From: Tumebacillus permanentifrigoris | GTDB lineage: Bacteria > Bacillota > Bacilli > Tumebacillales > Tumebacillaceae | DNA: 64,000 nt | Reading direction: 5' to 3' | Assembly (NCBI RefSeq): GCF_003148565.1 | Contig: NZ_QGGL01000004.1 | Location: 86,233 to 150,232, forward strand | Shown here: positions 16,750 to 26,391 of the stretch, piece by piece | Layout of the letters: each line of letters opens with the position of its first letter | How positions within the stretch are numbered: the first letter of the stretch is position 1 | Position numbers and translations under genes: made by a program | Notes under the pieces: model-generated | What the model saw: only the letters and a program-made list of their open reading frames with translations | What the model was told of the DNA's origin: nothing | Database searches by the model: none

Positions 16750-19700
16750 TTACAGAGTGTGGCGCCCCAGAAATTGATAGGTGTCTTTGGGGAAGAGGTT
16801 CCACTCGCCGTAGAGTCCGAAGGCTTGCGAGCCGGTGAAAATGCCTTGCTTGCGGATGATCGTGCCGCCGTTTGGCAGGAATTGATTGTGCGAGTTCGGG
16901 TCGCCCAGCACGTCGACGACCTGACCGTTTTTCTTCAACACCAACGCGACCGTGTTAAAGCTTTGCGGGTTGTACAGCGAGAGTTCATCGTTGTAATAGG
17001 TGATGTTGGTGATATCAAAAGCATCGTAGAAAATCGAATCGATGAAGATGTACGGCATGTTCGGCCAAGTCGGGAAGATCGCTCTCGTCCAGACGTTCAT
17101 GCTGTTCGTAGCCTTCATATACTGATGAACTTCAATCTCGTAGCCCTCTGCCTTGTGTGCAGGATCGCCGTCGCCTTTGTAGAACAGTTCGATGGCGATG
17201 CGCCCGTCTCCCCCATCGAGATACTCGGAGAAGAACAGTTCTGGCGCGCCTTGTGGTGTCGAAGTCACGTGGAGGACGACCGATCTGCCGTCCGCACCGA
17301 CCAGCCAGACATACGGCATGGCAGCGGTGCCTGTCCAGACCTTGCCGCTCAACGTCGTCGGCCCGGTGAACGTGGAATCGGGAGTCCCTTCGTACACTTT
17401 GAAGGACGTTTGTCCGGGGAAGAGGGTCGACAGGTCGTAGCTCACATCTGCCACACCTTGCTTGGTGGCGATTTCGATGTAGCCGTTGGATACGGTGGGA
17501 GCGTTGCGCACGGCGAAGTTGTACGTCGCGGTGCCACCATGTCCGTCGTCGGCCGTGATCGTGACGGTGGTGCTGCCTGCCACGCTATCCGGTGTGAGCG
17601 TGAGCATCGAGCCCGCGACACTGATGTTGGCAATTTGCGGCGTGTCTGCTATGGCGGTGAACGTCATCGTGTCACCGTCTCCATCTTGGAACAAATTCGT
17701 CAGGTCAAAGCTACGGGCGTTGGTCACGCCGCTGGTCAAGACTTGCTCGTAGATTGTGCTGACCGCCACAGGCGCTTGGTTGTTGCCGACGGGGCCCGGT
17801 GCAGCCGTGACGGTCACGGAGATCGGTGCCGAGGTGACACCTCCGTGCCCATCGTCGACAGTTACCGTCACGGTCGTTTGACCTGCAGCCAGCGGAGTTA
17901 GCGTCAGTTGTTGGTTCGTGACAGAGACAGTCGCGATGTTGGTGTTCGCAGAAACTGCCGACAGGGTCAATGTGTCGTTGTCCGGGTCAGACAGGTAGGA
18001 ACTCAAGTCCAGAACGGTCGGTGCATCCCCGACTTGCAGCGTTTGTGCAGGGAGCGCGCTGATCGCTGGAACGTCATTGACCGTCACATCGAACGAAGTG
18101 GTGACTTCTCCGCCGCGACCGTCCTTCGCTTTCAGTTGGATCGTGGTCGTGCCGGAAGTCAGCGCGTGTACAGTGGCTTGGGTGCCCGTCACGCTGACGG
18201 TTGCTTTCGTCGGGTCGGACGAAACGACTTCGTAGGTCAGCGCGTCGTTGTCTGGATCTTGGAACAGCGGAGCCAGATCCAGCGTGTAGTCTGCGCTGCC
18301 TACGGTGAGCGCTTGGTTGCTCGGTGTTTGTTGGACGACCGGTTGTTGGTTCGGAACGGGGGCGACCTGTAGTTGGAACGTCTTGGTCAATACACCGCCG
18401 CGACCGTCGGTCGCTTTTACCGTGACGGCCGTGGAGCCCACCTGTGCTGGAGTGAGCGTGAGTTGATCACTTGTCAGATTGAACGTCGCGATCGTCGGGT
18501 CTGCCACCGTGACCTGATAAGTCAGGGGGTCATTGTCAGCATCCGTGAACAGCGTGTTCAACGATAGCGAGACATCGCCCGTGCCGAGGATTTTCGTCTG
18601 ATCCAGAATTCCGGCAGACGCAGGTGGCGCGTTGACCGTCACTTTAAAGTTCGTGCCCGTTCTCTTCCCGACTTGGTCGTCGGCGATGACCGAGATCGTC
18701 ACGGTGCCTTTGCTGAGTGCGGTCAAGTTGATGATCGTGCCAGTGACGGTTGCTTTACAGATCGTGCTGTTCGTCGGCGACACCCCGTATAACAAGGCGC
18801 TTTGTTCTGCATCGGTGAAGTAGGCGCTGGCATCGATCTGCAGATCGCTGTCTCCTACCGTGAAGAACTGATTGGGAATCGACGAGAGCAAAATCGGCGC
18901 GGTGTTGGTGATTCCAACAGAAGGTGTTGCGCCGCTCACAGCAGCGGCTGGTACGCCGGCCGCCAGCGAAACGTTGGACACCTTCGTGTTGCTACTGACT
19001 TTTACAGAGGAGGCCGCGTTGTTCACTTGCAGGTTTCCGACGGTTCCTGTGCTGTTCAGAGTCACCGGAGCCGAGCTGTTGACGACGACATTGCCGATCT
19101 CCGCCTGTCCGGTCAGCGTGGTCGCTTGTGCGCTGTTGATCACAACCTGTTTCACGGAGCCCTGCAAGTTTACTTGTTGGGCTCCCGTGGCGAGGGTGAC
19201 TTGTTGCAGGGTCGAAGTGGAATCGTTGGTGATCGTGGCATCGGAGGAGAGTGTCATCTGTTGCACGGAGCTGTTTCCAAGTGCCACCACGTGGACATCC
19301 TGCTTGGAGACCTCGACACTCTGCAATTGTGAAGCTTCGAACAGGACGGTATCTTGGTCGCCCCCTTGGATCAGGGTCTTGCCCTGCACCTGCAGATGAT
19401 GGGCGGAGAAATCGTTGGTGAGTTCCGGTGTGATCTGGAAGTCGTGGGCTACGGTTAGGTTGCTGACAGTCAGGTAATTCCCGGCCAGAATCAAGTCCCC
19501 GTCAAGGGTTGCACCGTGACCGTCCAGCGTGAGGTTGCCGCTGAATTCGGCGGATTGCGCGGCTGCTGCCTGACCGCTGGCGTGCAATTCCAATTTGGTG
19601 ATCGACTTGATCGTGCGGTCAACGGCTGTGAATTGTACCTTGGCCCCTTGTAAAATGGCGGAATTCTCCGGGTGCAACACGCCTTTTACCGAGTCGGAGA

Positions 19701-20439
19701 GCTGGTAGGCCACACCGTTGATCCAGACTTTCCCGTCCTCCACGCGCTGTAGAAACGCGGGACGTTCGGTGGGGAAAAACGTCGCCAGCAGCATCTCCGC
19801 GATGTCCTGTCGTTGTACGGGCGTGCTCGGTTGGAAGCCAGTTTCTACCGCCTGCATCGCACCTGCTTGGAGCGCGGTGTTGACGAAAGGTTGGGCCCAA
19901 GGACTGATGCCGTTCCAATCCTTGATGGAGGAGCTGTCGGTAGCGTCTGCGGACAGCGGGAGCTGGGCGGCGCGCATGAGCAGCACCGCCAGTTCCTCGC
20001 GATTGATGAAGTCTGTGGGACGGAACGAGCCGTTGCCGTCACCGACCATCATGCCCGCGTTGCGCACCGCTTCGATGTAGCGGCTTGCCCACCCGTTCGG
20101 CTGAACGTCCGAGTAGGTGGATGCTGTCGAGCCGAGCGGAAGTTGCAGCGCTTGGGTCAACAGGACCGCCATCTCCTCGCGGGTCAGAGTGTCAGCAGGG
20201 CGGAAACTGCCGGACGAATCACCGTGCAGGAGGCCCGCTTGCACCGCGCGTCGGATGCTGTCCTGACGTTCGGCTGACACGCCTTGCAGGTCGTGGAACA
20301 ACAGGCTAGGTGTGGCGGACGTGACCGTTTTCTGCGTGGCATCTGTTGCCGCCGAGGCGGCGGATACGAAACTGTTCGGTGCCAAGATCGTGCTCATTGC
20401 GAGAGTTGCAATCAGCCAGTTGGTTCGTTGATTTTTCAT
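16750..20439 (-). CDS. SLH-domain surface protein with Ig/cadherin-like repeats and lamin-tail domain (1229 residues)
   Basis: Signal peptide (MKNQRTNWL..., cleavage near residue 28-31), then three S-layer-homology units (about 50-225; FRPADTLTREE and FRPTDFINREE are diagnostic). A Thr/Val/Asn-rich solenoid-like stretch (about 250-490) follows. Then come about five repeats ending in TVTVDDGHGG or VKATDGRGG (about 505-980), like cadherin/Ig-type putative Ca2+-binding folds. The C-terminal part starting LFFSEYLDGGDG resembles a lamin-tail domain. The SLH units anchor it to the pyruvylated wall polymer; the rest is exposed. Tandem paralogue of the next gene, 51 bp apart. Confidence 0.85.
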   Translation of the reverse strand: MKNQRTNWLIATLAMSTILAPNSFVSAASAATDATQKTVTSATPSLLFHDLQGVSAERQDSIRRAVQAGLLHGDSSGSFRPADTLTREEMAVLLTQALQLPLGSTASTYSDVQPNGWASRYIEAVRNAGMMVGDGNGSFRPTDFINREELAVLLMRAAQLPLSADATDSSSIKDWNGISPWAQPFVNTALQAGAMQAVETGFQPSTPVQRQDIAEMLLATFFPTERPAFLQRVEDGKVWINGVAYQLSDSVKGVLHPENSAILQGAKVQFTAVDRTIKSITKLELHASGQAAAAQSAEFSGNLTLDGHGATLDGDLILAGNYLTVSNLTVAHDFQITPELTNDFSAHHLQVQGKTLIQGGDQDTVLFEASQLQSVEVSKQDVHVVALGNSSVQQMTLSSDATITNDSTSTLQQVTLATGAQQVNLQGSVKQVVINSAQATTLTGQAEIGNVVVNSSAPVTLNSTGTVGNLQVNNAASSVKVSSNTKVSNVSLAAGVPAAAVSGATPSVGITNTAPILLSSIPNQFFTVGDSDLQIDASAYFTDAEQSALLYGVSPTNSTICKATVTGTIINLTALSKGTVTISVIADDQVGKRTGTNFKVTVNAPPASAGILDQTKILGTGDVSLSLNTLFTDADNDPLTYQVTVADPTIATFNLTSDQLTLTPAQVGSTAVTVKATDGRGGVLTKTFQLQVAPVPNQQPVVQQTPSNQALTVGSADYTLDLAPLFQDPDNDALTYEVVSSDPTKATVSVTGTQATVHALTSGTTTIQLKAKDGRGGEVTTSFDVTVNDVPAISALPAQTLQVGDAPTVLDLSSYLSDPDNDTLTLSAVSANTNIATVSVTNQQLTLTPLAAGQTTVTVTVDDGHGGVTSAPISVTVTAAPGPVGNNQAPVAVSTIYEQVLTSGVTNARSFDLTNLFQDGDGDTMTFTAIADTPQIANISVAGSMLTLTPDSVAGSTTVTITADDGHGGTATYNFAVRNAPTVSNGYIEIATKQGVADVSYDLSTLFPGQTSFKVYEGTPDSTFTGPTTLSGKVWTGTAAMPYVWLVGADGRSVVLHVTSTPQGAPELFFSEYLDGGDGRIAIELFYKGDGDPAHKAEGYEIEVHQYMKATNSMNVWTRAIFPTWPNMPYIFIDSIFYDAFDITNITYYNDELSLYNPQSFNTVALVLKKNGQVVDVLGDPNSHNQFLPNGGTIIRKQGIFTGSQAFGLYGEWNLFPKDTYQFLGRHTL

Positions 20440-20490
20440 AGAGATTCCTCACCCCAACTTGTACTTTTTGAAAGAGAGTGGCTTGCGGAC

Positions 20491-22740
20491 TTAGGGGGTG
20501 TACTGGCCGAGGTCATCAACATTGTCGACCCCTTCATCGTTCCATTGCGCCGAATCATAGGCAGACGTAGTTCCATGAACAGTGCCACTGACACGACCCA
20601 GGGACTTGTGAGGCGTGAAGATCGCGATGTCGACAAGCACGTTATCATAAAAGAGATGAAGTTCAACCGGTTGGGAGTCATCCTCGTAGAAATTCATCAT
20701 CGAATTGTAATCCACAGCTACGTCGCCAAAATAGAAGGATTCACCGATCGTGAACGTACCGCTAGCAGGGACCGTCGAATTCTCGATCACGATGGGAGCG
20801 CCACCGTTCATGCGCTCGATGCGAATCTTCGAGGCATCGAGCGGCTGGCCTGTCGGGTTGAACAGCTCAATAATTTGCAGATTGGGGTCATCCTGACCCC
20901 AGACGAGTTCGGAGAAGAACAGAGTCTTGATCTCTTCGACCGTGATCGTGAACGTGGTCTGTACAACGCCACCGTTGCCGTCATTAGCGGAGACGGTGAT
21001 CGTTGTCGTGCCTGCTTGAAGCGGAGTGATGGCCAAGTCGTTTCCATCTACGGAGACCGTTGCGACGTCCGTTGCGGAGGACACCGCATCGAGGGTCAAC
21101 ATGTCGGCATCTGCATCTGTAAACACATTCGCGAGGCTGACCGACTGCGAGTTATCCCCCACCGTCACCGTGACCGGAGTGATCACATTTTGCACCGTCG
21201 GCGCATGGTTGACTGGAGGGAGCACCACCGGTTCGAAGGTGACATGGAACTTCACTTGTTCCGTACCGCCCTTGCCATCATCCGCAGTGACCGCAATCTC
21301 GGAAGTGCCCGCGTTGACCGGCGTGATCACCAACTGACTTCCGTTCACAACCACCGTCGCAACATTGGTGGCCGAGGACACAGCCGTATACGTCAGCGCA
21401 TCTCCGTCCGCGTCAGCAAATACGTTCGCGACGCTCACCGTCATCGGGCCGCCTGTTACCACTTTCGTCAGATCGCCCGGTTGGGTGACCACAGTCGGTT
21501 TATGATTGACCGGCGTCGGTGCAGGAGTCGGGGTTGGCGATGGGGTCTGGTTCGAACGATCATCCACACCACCCTGAACGTCCTTGATCTGTCGCTTCAC
21601 CTGATCGAGATTCTGAATCACCTGCGACAGTTTCACATTGTCCGGCAGTTGAATTTTCTCAATGGAAACGGAGTTGCCCACGACCACTTGCGCATGGATA
21701 TTCGTGACTTGCAATTCTTGCAGTTTCCCGGTTCCGTTCAACGTGACTTTTTGATCGGTGTCGAGCACGACCTGTTTGACAGCCGAATCCAGAGTTACGC
21801 TGGAAACGCCCTTTTTCAAAACGACTTGTTGCAAGGCGTTCCCTTTGACCGCCACCTTGTCAGCCGCAATTCGCAAACTTCCGTCAAAAGTGGCCCCACT
21901 GGTGTCCAGCGTGACCCCGCTCTGCACGATCTCCAGTTCCGAAAGGTCGCCGACACTGCGGTTGGTGGATTTGTACTTCAGAACCGCCCCGACCAGCGCT
22001 TGCTGATTGCGATCCCCCAACAACTTCTTGAGCTTGTCGTCAACCAAAAACGGCTTGCCATCGATCGTGACCACATCGCCCTCGACCTTGGTGATCGTCG
22101 CCGAGCGTTCCCCTGATTGGAAGATGTCCAACAGGAAGCCCGCGATGTCTTGGCGTTGTACCAAGCCGGTCGGATTCAACTGCTCATCGGGCGTGTCGAT
22201 CAAACCGAGCCGTACCGCCGCATCGACCGCGTCCCCTGCCCACGAGCTGACCTTGCCTTGGTCACGCAACTGCGTATCAAGACCGCCATGCGTGCCAACG
22301 GCATGGACAGCGCGGGCAAACACGGTCGCCAGCTCTTCACGAGTCAACGAATCATTCGGGCGGAACGACCCGCCATCACCGTTCATCAGCCCCGCTTGCT
22401 TCACAGCTTCGATGTACGCACTGCCCCAATCTCCTTGTGCAACGTCCTGATAGGACGACTTCGGGCCTGCTGGCAGCGGCAAGTTCAGTGCTCGCACCAA
22501 CAGCGCCGCCAATTCTTGACGAGTCAAGGTCTCCCTCGGTCGGAATTGTCCGTTCGGGTCGCCATCGAGCAGACCTTGTTGCGACGCTTGGAGGATTGCA
22601 TCCTGCTTGGCTTTTGCGACATCCCCTACATCCACAAACGAGCTCGATTTTGATGTATGTTCAGCCAAGGCTGCGGACGGGCTCATCGTCGTGGTCAGCA
22701 CAAGCGTCGCCACCAGCCATTTTGCCATTTGTATCTTCAT
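20491..22740 (-). CDS. SLH-domain surface protein with Ig-like repeats and lamin-tail domain (749 residues)
   Basis: Signal peptide (about 1-26), then three SLH units (FRPRETLTRQE, FRPNDSLTREE and a more degenerate third), a solenoid-like stretch, and a Pro/Thr linker (TPSPTPTPAPTP, near 405). Two Ig/cadherin-like repeats each end in VTADDGKGG or VSANDGNGG. The C-terminal part starts LFFSELVWGQDDPNLQIIELFN, a lamin-tail domain. The order is the same as in the larger neighbour, so the two arose by duplication and then gained or lost repeats. ATG at 22740 with TAGGAGCG upstream; a sigma-A-like promoter precedes it. Confidence 0.85.
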   Translation of the reverse strand: MKIQMAKWLVATLVLTTTMSPSAALAEHTSKSSSFVDVGDVAKAKQDAILQASQQGLLDGDPNGQFRPRETLTRQELAALLVRALNLPLPAGPKSSYQDVAQGDWGSAYIEAVKQAGLMNGDGGSFRPNDSLTREELATVFARAVHAVGTHGGLDTQLRDQGKVSSWAGDAVDAAVRLGLIDTPDEQLNPTGLVQRQDIAGFLLDIFQSGERSATITKVEGDVVTIDGKPFLVDDKLKKLLGDRNQQALVGAVLKYKSTNRSVGDLSELEIVQSGVTLDTSGATFDGSLRIAADKVAVKGNALQQVVLKKGVSSVTLDSAVKQVVLDTDQKVTLNGTGKLQELQVTNIHAQVVVGNSVSIEKIQLPDNVKLSQVIQNLDQVKRQIKDVQGGVDDRSNQTPSPTPTPAPTPVNHKPTVVTQPGDLTKVVTGGPMTVSVANVFADADGDALTYTAVSSATNVATVVVNGSQLVITPVNAGTSEIAVTADDGKGGTEQVKFHVTFEPVVLPPVNHAPTVQNVITPVTVTVGDNSQSVSLANVFTDADADMLTLDAVSSATDVATVSVDGNDLAITPLQAGTTTITVSANDGNGGVVQTTFTITVEEIKTLFFSELVWGQDDPNLQIIELFNPTGQPLDASKIRIERMNGGAPIVIENSTVPASGTFTIGESFYFGDVAVDYNSMMNFYEDDSQPVELHLFYDNVLVDIAIFTPHKSLGRVSGTVHGTTSAYDSAQWNDEGVDNVDDLGQYTP

Positions 22741-22792
22741 AAGTTCACGCTCCTAAAAGACTTTAGAATAACGATCATACTCCTACACTCTA

Positions 22793-22822
22793 ATTATACC
22801 TTTCCTTTAACCATTCCTTCAA
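22793..22822 (-). promoter_or_regulatory. Predicted sigma-A promoter of the SLH gene pair
   Basis: On the minus strand TTGAAG (22822-22817), 18 bp, then a perfect TATAAT (22798-22793), 53 bp before the ATG. Confidence 0.6.
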
Positions 22823-22938
22823 TCGTAGAAAATGAAAAATAAGGGAACGTAATTTTTTGTAAAAACCTGTAGGTCTTGCACCAATCTTCCACGTACCCTA
22901 AGATGAAACTAACAAGAAACCACGTGAGGAGGAGACTT

Positions 22939-23760
22939 ATGATTTCCTATCGCGCAAGAGACATCACCGTTTTCCAAAGCCAATTGCAACAAACGACCTC
23001 CACCGTACTGGTCACACCAGACCTCGTGCTCGTCGTCGATCCTTGCTGGTTACCCGAGGAAGTCGAGACGATTCGTCAACACGTGGAAGCGATCCGTGGT
23101 ACGCGCCCGCTCTACCTGTTGTTCACCCATGCGGACTGGGATCATATCATCGGCTACCGAGCCTTCCCGGATGCGCTCGTCATCGCCAGCGCCGCCGTAC
23201 ATACCTATCCAGAAGCCCAGCGCCAACGCAAACTCTCCGCAATCGAAGACTTTTACAGTGAGAACTACATCGTCCCGCCCTATCCGGTCGAATTCCCGAC
23301 CGTCGATCATATCATCGAACACGAGGGTCAGCAACTGACGATCGGGGAGACGACGATTACCTTCTACCATGCACACGGACATACATTCGATGGACTGTTC
23401 ACCATCGTGGAGCCGCTTGGTGTCTTCCTCGCGGGCGACTATTTGTCGGACGCGGAGTTTCCCTTCATCTATTACAGCAGTACAGACTACGAGCGCACGA
23501 TGCACAAAGTCGAGCACATCCTCCAGCACCACGAAGTCTCGTTGCTCGTCCCTGGACACGGTTCCATCACCGAGGATTGCGGCGAGATTCGCCGCCGTCA
23601 ACAGGAGTCACTTTCCTACATCGCCCAAGTCCGGGATTGCATCCTCCACGACCGTCCAGAGGAATTGCGCACCATGATTGAGCACTGGACATTCGCGCGC
23701 ACGTTCCCGCGCTTCCACCAAGACAACATCAACCTGATCACCCGCGAGCTTCGTCCATGA
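22939..23760 (+). CDS. Metallo-beta-lactamase-fold hydrolase
   Basis: 273 residues from the ATG at 22939 (GAGGAGGAG upstream; the open frame before it has no site). The MBL signature reads FTHADWDH, that is H-x-D-x-D-H instead of the usual H-x-H-x-D-H. Further metal ligands are in AHGHTFDG, FLAGDYLSD and VPGHGS. Substrate unknown; a variant metal site in otherwise complete MBL proteins is known in glyoxalase-II-like groups. Translationally coupled to the glycerate kinase (ATGA overlap), which suggests a joint metabolic role. Confidence 0.8.
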   Translation: MISYRARDITVFQSQLQQTTSTVLVTPDLVLVVDPCWLPEEVETIRQHVEAIRGTRPLYLLFTHADWDHIIGYRAFPDALVIASAAVHTYPEAQRQRKLSAIEDFYSENYIVPPYPVEFPTVDHIIEHEGQQLTIGETTITFYHAHGHTFDGLFTIVEPLGVFLAGDYLSDAEFPFIYYSSTDYERTMHKVEHILQHHEVSLLVPGHGSITEDCGEIRRRQQESLSYIAQVRDCILHDRPEELRTMIEHWTFARTFPRFHQDNINLITRELRP

Positions 23761-24962
23761 AAAAAGTCGTCGTCGCCCCCGACTCCTTCAAAGGGTCGCT
23801 CACTGCCCGTGAACTTTGCCAAGCGATGCGCACTGGAATCCTGCGCGTCTTCCCAGATGCCGACGTCGTCATGTTGCCGCTTGCGGACGGCGGCGAAGGT
23901 ACGATGGAGACGCTGATTCTAGCCACAGGCGGCCATTCCGTACAAGTCGAGGTCACCGACCCACTCGGGCGGCCCCTCAAGGCCCACTATGGCGCACTCG
24001 GTGAATTCACTGCCCGAAACGGCAACAACAGCGACAGTAGCAATGGGCTTGCCCACACCAACCCAAGTCTGGTTGTCATCGAACTCGCACAAGCCTCGGG
24101 GCTGCCGTTGCTGGCTCCAGAGGAGCGGAACCCGCTGGTCACGACCACGTATGGGACGGGGGAGCTGATCCGGCATGCGTTGGATGCTGGGCATCGAAAC
24201 TTCCTGATCGGGCTCGGAGGAAGTGCGAGCAACGATGGTGGGGCAGGACTCTTGGAAGCGTTGGGACTGCGCTTGCTGGATGCACAGGGTCAGCCCCTCC
24301 CGCGCGGAGGCGGGGCATTGGCCCGCTTGCAGCAGCTCGACGCGAGCGGGCTTGACCCGCGCCTTCAAGAGTCCACTTTCACAATCGCGACCGACGTCCA
24401 GAACCCGTTGACCGGCCCCACCGGAGCCTCTGCTATCTTTGGTCCCCAAAAGGGGGCGACCCCAGAGCAGGTCGCCCAACTAGATGAGGCACTTTGGCAC
24501 TTTGCCAACCACCTCAACCACACCACCCAACACCAAAACACCACCGACAAAAAAGACCTGCACACCCACCCTGGTGGAGGAGCAGCAGGCGGCGCTGGCG
24601 CCGGACTGCTGGCCTTTTTCCCCTGCGAGATGCGCTCTGGCATTGAAGTGATGCTGGAAGCAGGGCACTTCAAGCAGCACCTGCAAGATGCGGACCTCGT
24701 CCTGACGGGTGAGGGTCGCCTCGATGCCCAGACCTTATCGGGCAAGACGATTGCCGGTGTCTGCCAAGCGGCTGCGACATCTCAAGTCCCGGTGATTGCC
24801 CTCTGTGGAAGTGCCATCCTGACGGGTGGGGAGATGGATGAACTCGGCCTGCAGGCCGCATTTTCCCTCGTCCCCGGCCCATGCACCCTCGACGAAGCGT
24901 TGCAACATGCTGCAGTCTGGGCAACCGAGCGCACCGAACAAATCCTGCGCCTACTCCGCTAA
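23757..24962 (+). CDS. glxK: Glycerate kinase (GlxK/GarK family)
   Basis: 401 residues. The N-terminus KKVVVAPDSFKGSLTA is the family signature, followed by LADGGEGTME, GLGGSASNDGGAG and the C-terminal LTGEGRLDAQTLSGK, all diagnostic of glycerate 2-kinase. It phosphorylates D-glycerate with ATP. Two polar insertions rich in Asn/Ser/His/Thr (about residues 85-100 and 245-275) are not usual for the family and make it longer than the typical about 380 residues. The start overlaps the stop of the MBL gene. Confidence 0.9.
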   Translation: MKKVVVAPDSFKGSLTARELCQAMRTGILRVFPDADVVMLPLADGGEGTMETLILATGGHSVQVEVTDPLGRPLKAHYGALGEFTARNGNNSDSSNGLAHTNPSLVVIELAQASGLPLLAPEERNPLVTTTYGTGELIRHALDAGHRNFLIGLGGSASNDGGAGLLEALGLRLLDAQGQPLPRGGGALARLQQLDASGLDPRLQESTFTIATDVQNPLTGPTGASAIFGPQKGATPEQVAQLDEALWHFANHLNHTTQHQNTTDKKDLHTHPGGGAAGGAGAGLLAFFPCEMRSGIEVMLEAGHFKQHLQDADLVLTGEGRLDAQTLSGKTIAGVCQAAATSQVPVIALCGSAILTGGEMDELGLQAAFSLVPGPCTLDEALQHAAVWATERTEQILRLLR

Positions 24963-24999
24963 TTCGCTAGATCGCCAACGAACAGGCCACCTTTGCGGA

Positions 25000-25087
25000 G
25001 GGTGGGGATATCGTTGGAGGAGCGAGTTCTCCAATGAGGTGATTTTCCTCATTGGGGTGTCTGAGCGGGGCAACGATATCCCCGCCC
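25000..25087. repeat. Nested palindrome (17-bp outer and 9-bp inner stem)
   Basis: The outer arms at 25000-25016 and 25071-25087 (GGGTGGGGATATCGTTG against its complement, one G-T mismatch) enclose an inner stem CCAATGAGG / CCTCATTGG at 25031-25039 and 25047-25055. Spacers of 14 and 15 nt separate the two stems, so the element is almost symmetric. No T run follows it, so it is not a simple terminator. It lies in the 205-bp gap between glycerate kinase and the epimerase gene. Confidence 0.85.
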
Positions 25088-25167
25088 GGAGCCACCACCC
25101 AAGCAACGCACCCGTCCACCAAAGCCCCCATGCAACCCAAACACACAAACTGCAAAGGAGCCCCCCC

Positions 25168-26061
25168 ATGAAAATCGCCATAGCAGGTGGAAGTGGCTTT
25201 ATCGGCCAACATCTCATCGAGAGTTTCCTGCGTGACCAGCACGAAATCTACCTCATCTCGCGTAAAAAACAGCCCACCCACGACCCCTCGCTCACCTCCC
25301 TCACTTGGAGCGACCTCGCACTAACCCCGCACCTCCTCGAAGGGGTTGACGCGATTATCAACCTAGCCGGCGAGTCGATCAACCAGCGCTGGACAGCCGA
25401 CGCGAAACACCGTATCCTGCAATCCAGACTCGAAACAACCGGGCAGATCGCCGACCTCGTCGCGAAACTAACCCGCAAACCACAAGTGATCATCAACGCA
25501 TCCGGCATGTCGATCTACGGCCTCTCCGAAACTGCGACCTTCGATGAAACCAGCCCGCATGTCCACGACCACTTCCTCTCCGACGTCGTCGAGCAGTGGG
25601 AACAAGCCGCCCACCAGATCCCAGCTACCCGCGTCGTGACCTTGCGAGTTGGCATCGTGCTCGGCATGGACGGAGGAGCATTTCCCAAAATGTTTATGCC
25701 CTACAAACTGTTCGTCGGCGGCAAAGTCGGGAGTGGTCGCCAGTGGTTGTCATGGATTCATGTAGAGGACATGGTGCGCCTCATCCAGTTCTGCATCGAG
25801 AACCCGCAGATCACCGGCCCTGTCAACGGAACCGCCCCCACCCCACTGCGCAACGACGACTTCGGCCGGGTCGTAGGCCAAGTAGCTGGGCGACCGCACT
25901 GGCTACCGGTGCCCGCGTTCATGATGAAACTGCTGTTCGGCGAGCTATCCGTCCTCTTGCTCCAAGGGCAGAAAGTCTTGCCCCAGAAACTCCTCGACCA
26001 CGGGTTTCAATTCCGCTACCCGACCCTCGAACCCGCCCTGCACCACCTGCTCCATCACTAA
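25168..26061 (+). CDS. TIGR01777-family NAD-dependent epimerase/dehydratase-like protein
   Basis: 297 residues from the ATG at 25168 with AAGGAG upstream. It has a Rossmann start KIAIAGGSGFIGQHL, INLAGESINQRW, the INASGMSIYG active-site segment, and the C-terminal LPVPAFMMKLLFGELSVLLL block characteristic of the YfcH/SulA (TIGR01777) group. It is probably an extended SDR. Physiological substrate unknown; in some bacteria the family affects cell division. Possibly co-transcribed with glycerate kinase, though the palindrome lies between. Confidence 0.85.
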   Translation: MKIAIAGGSGFIGQHLIESFLRDQHEIYLISRKKQPTHDPSLTSLTWSDLALTPHLLEGVDAIINLAGESINQRWTADAKHRILQSRLETTGQIADLVAKLTRKPQVIINASGMSIYGLSETATFDETSPHVHDHFLSDVVEQWEQAAHQIPATRVVTLRVGIVLGMDGGAFPKMFMPYKLFVGGKVGSGRQWLSWIHVEDMVRLIQFCIENPQITGPVNGTAPTPLRNDDFGRVVGQVAGRPHWLPVPAFMMKLLFGELSVLLLQGQKVLPQKLLDHGFQFRYPTLEPALHHLLHH

Positions 26062-26101
26062 AAAAGCCTGCCAAGCAGACACATCTGCTCGGCAGGCTTT
26101 T
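26061..26101. terminator. Bidirectional terminator
   Basis: Stem AAAAGCCTGCC / GGCAGGCTTTT between the convergent epimerase and DUF1294 genes. Confidence 0.85.
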
Positions 26102-26114
26102 CCCCCAATCCCCT

Positions 26115-26390
26115 TTAAAACATCAACTTCAACAAAGACCCATAAACCAACGCCACCACCACAAACGACAGCGGCACCAAGATCCGAAACGACTTGTGCT
26201 GGGTCTTGTGCCGAAACTTCTCCATCCCGAGCGAGATCCCGATACACCCGCCGACAAACGAGAGCAAGAACAGCGTCCGTTCCGGCACCCTCCGCCCGTG
26301 GCGTTTCGCTTGCCGCTTGTCATAGCCCATCAAAACAAACGAATACACATTCAACACCGCAAACAAACCGACGACAAATAAAATGCCCAT
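26115..26390 (-). CDS. DUF1294 membrane protein
   Basis: 91 residues with two or three hydrophobic segments. The family signature YDKRQAKRHGRRVPE and the following LLSFVGGCIGISLGM place it in DUF1294. ATG at 26390, one base after the sdpI-like stop, so it is the last gene of the sdpR-sdpI-DUF1294 operon. Function unknown. Confidence 0.8.
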   Translation of the reverse strand: MGILFVVGLFAVLNVYSFVLMGYDKRQAKRHGRRVPERTLFLLSFVGGCIGISLGMEKFRHKTQHKSFRILVPLSFVVVALVYGSLLKLMF

Positions 26391-26391
26391 G

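Noticed and set aside
20284..22116. 610-residue frame opposite the SLH proteins
   Set aside because: Shadow frame; the opposite strand carries signal peptide, SLH and Ig-like repeats.
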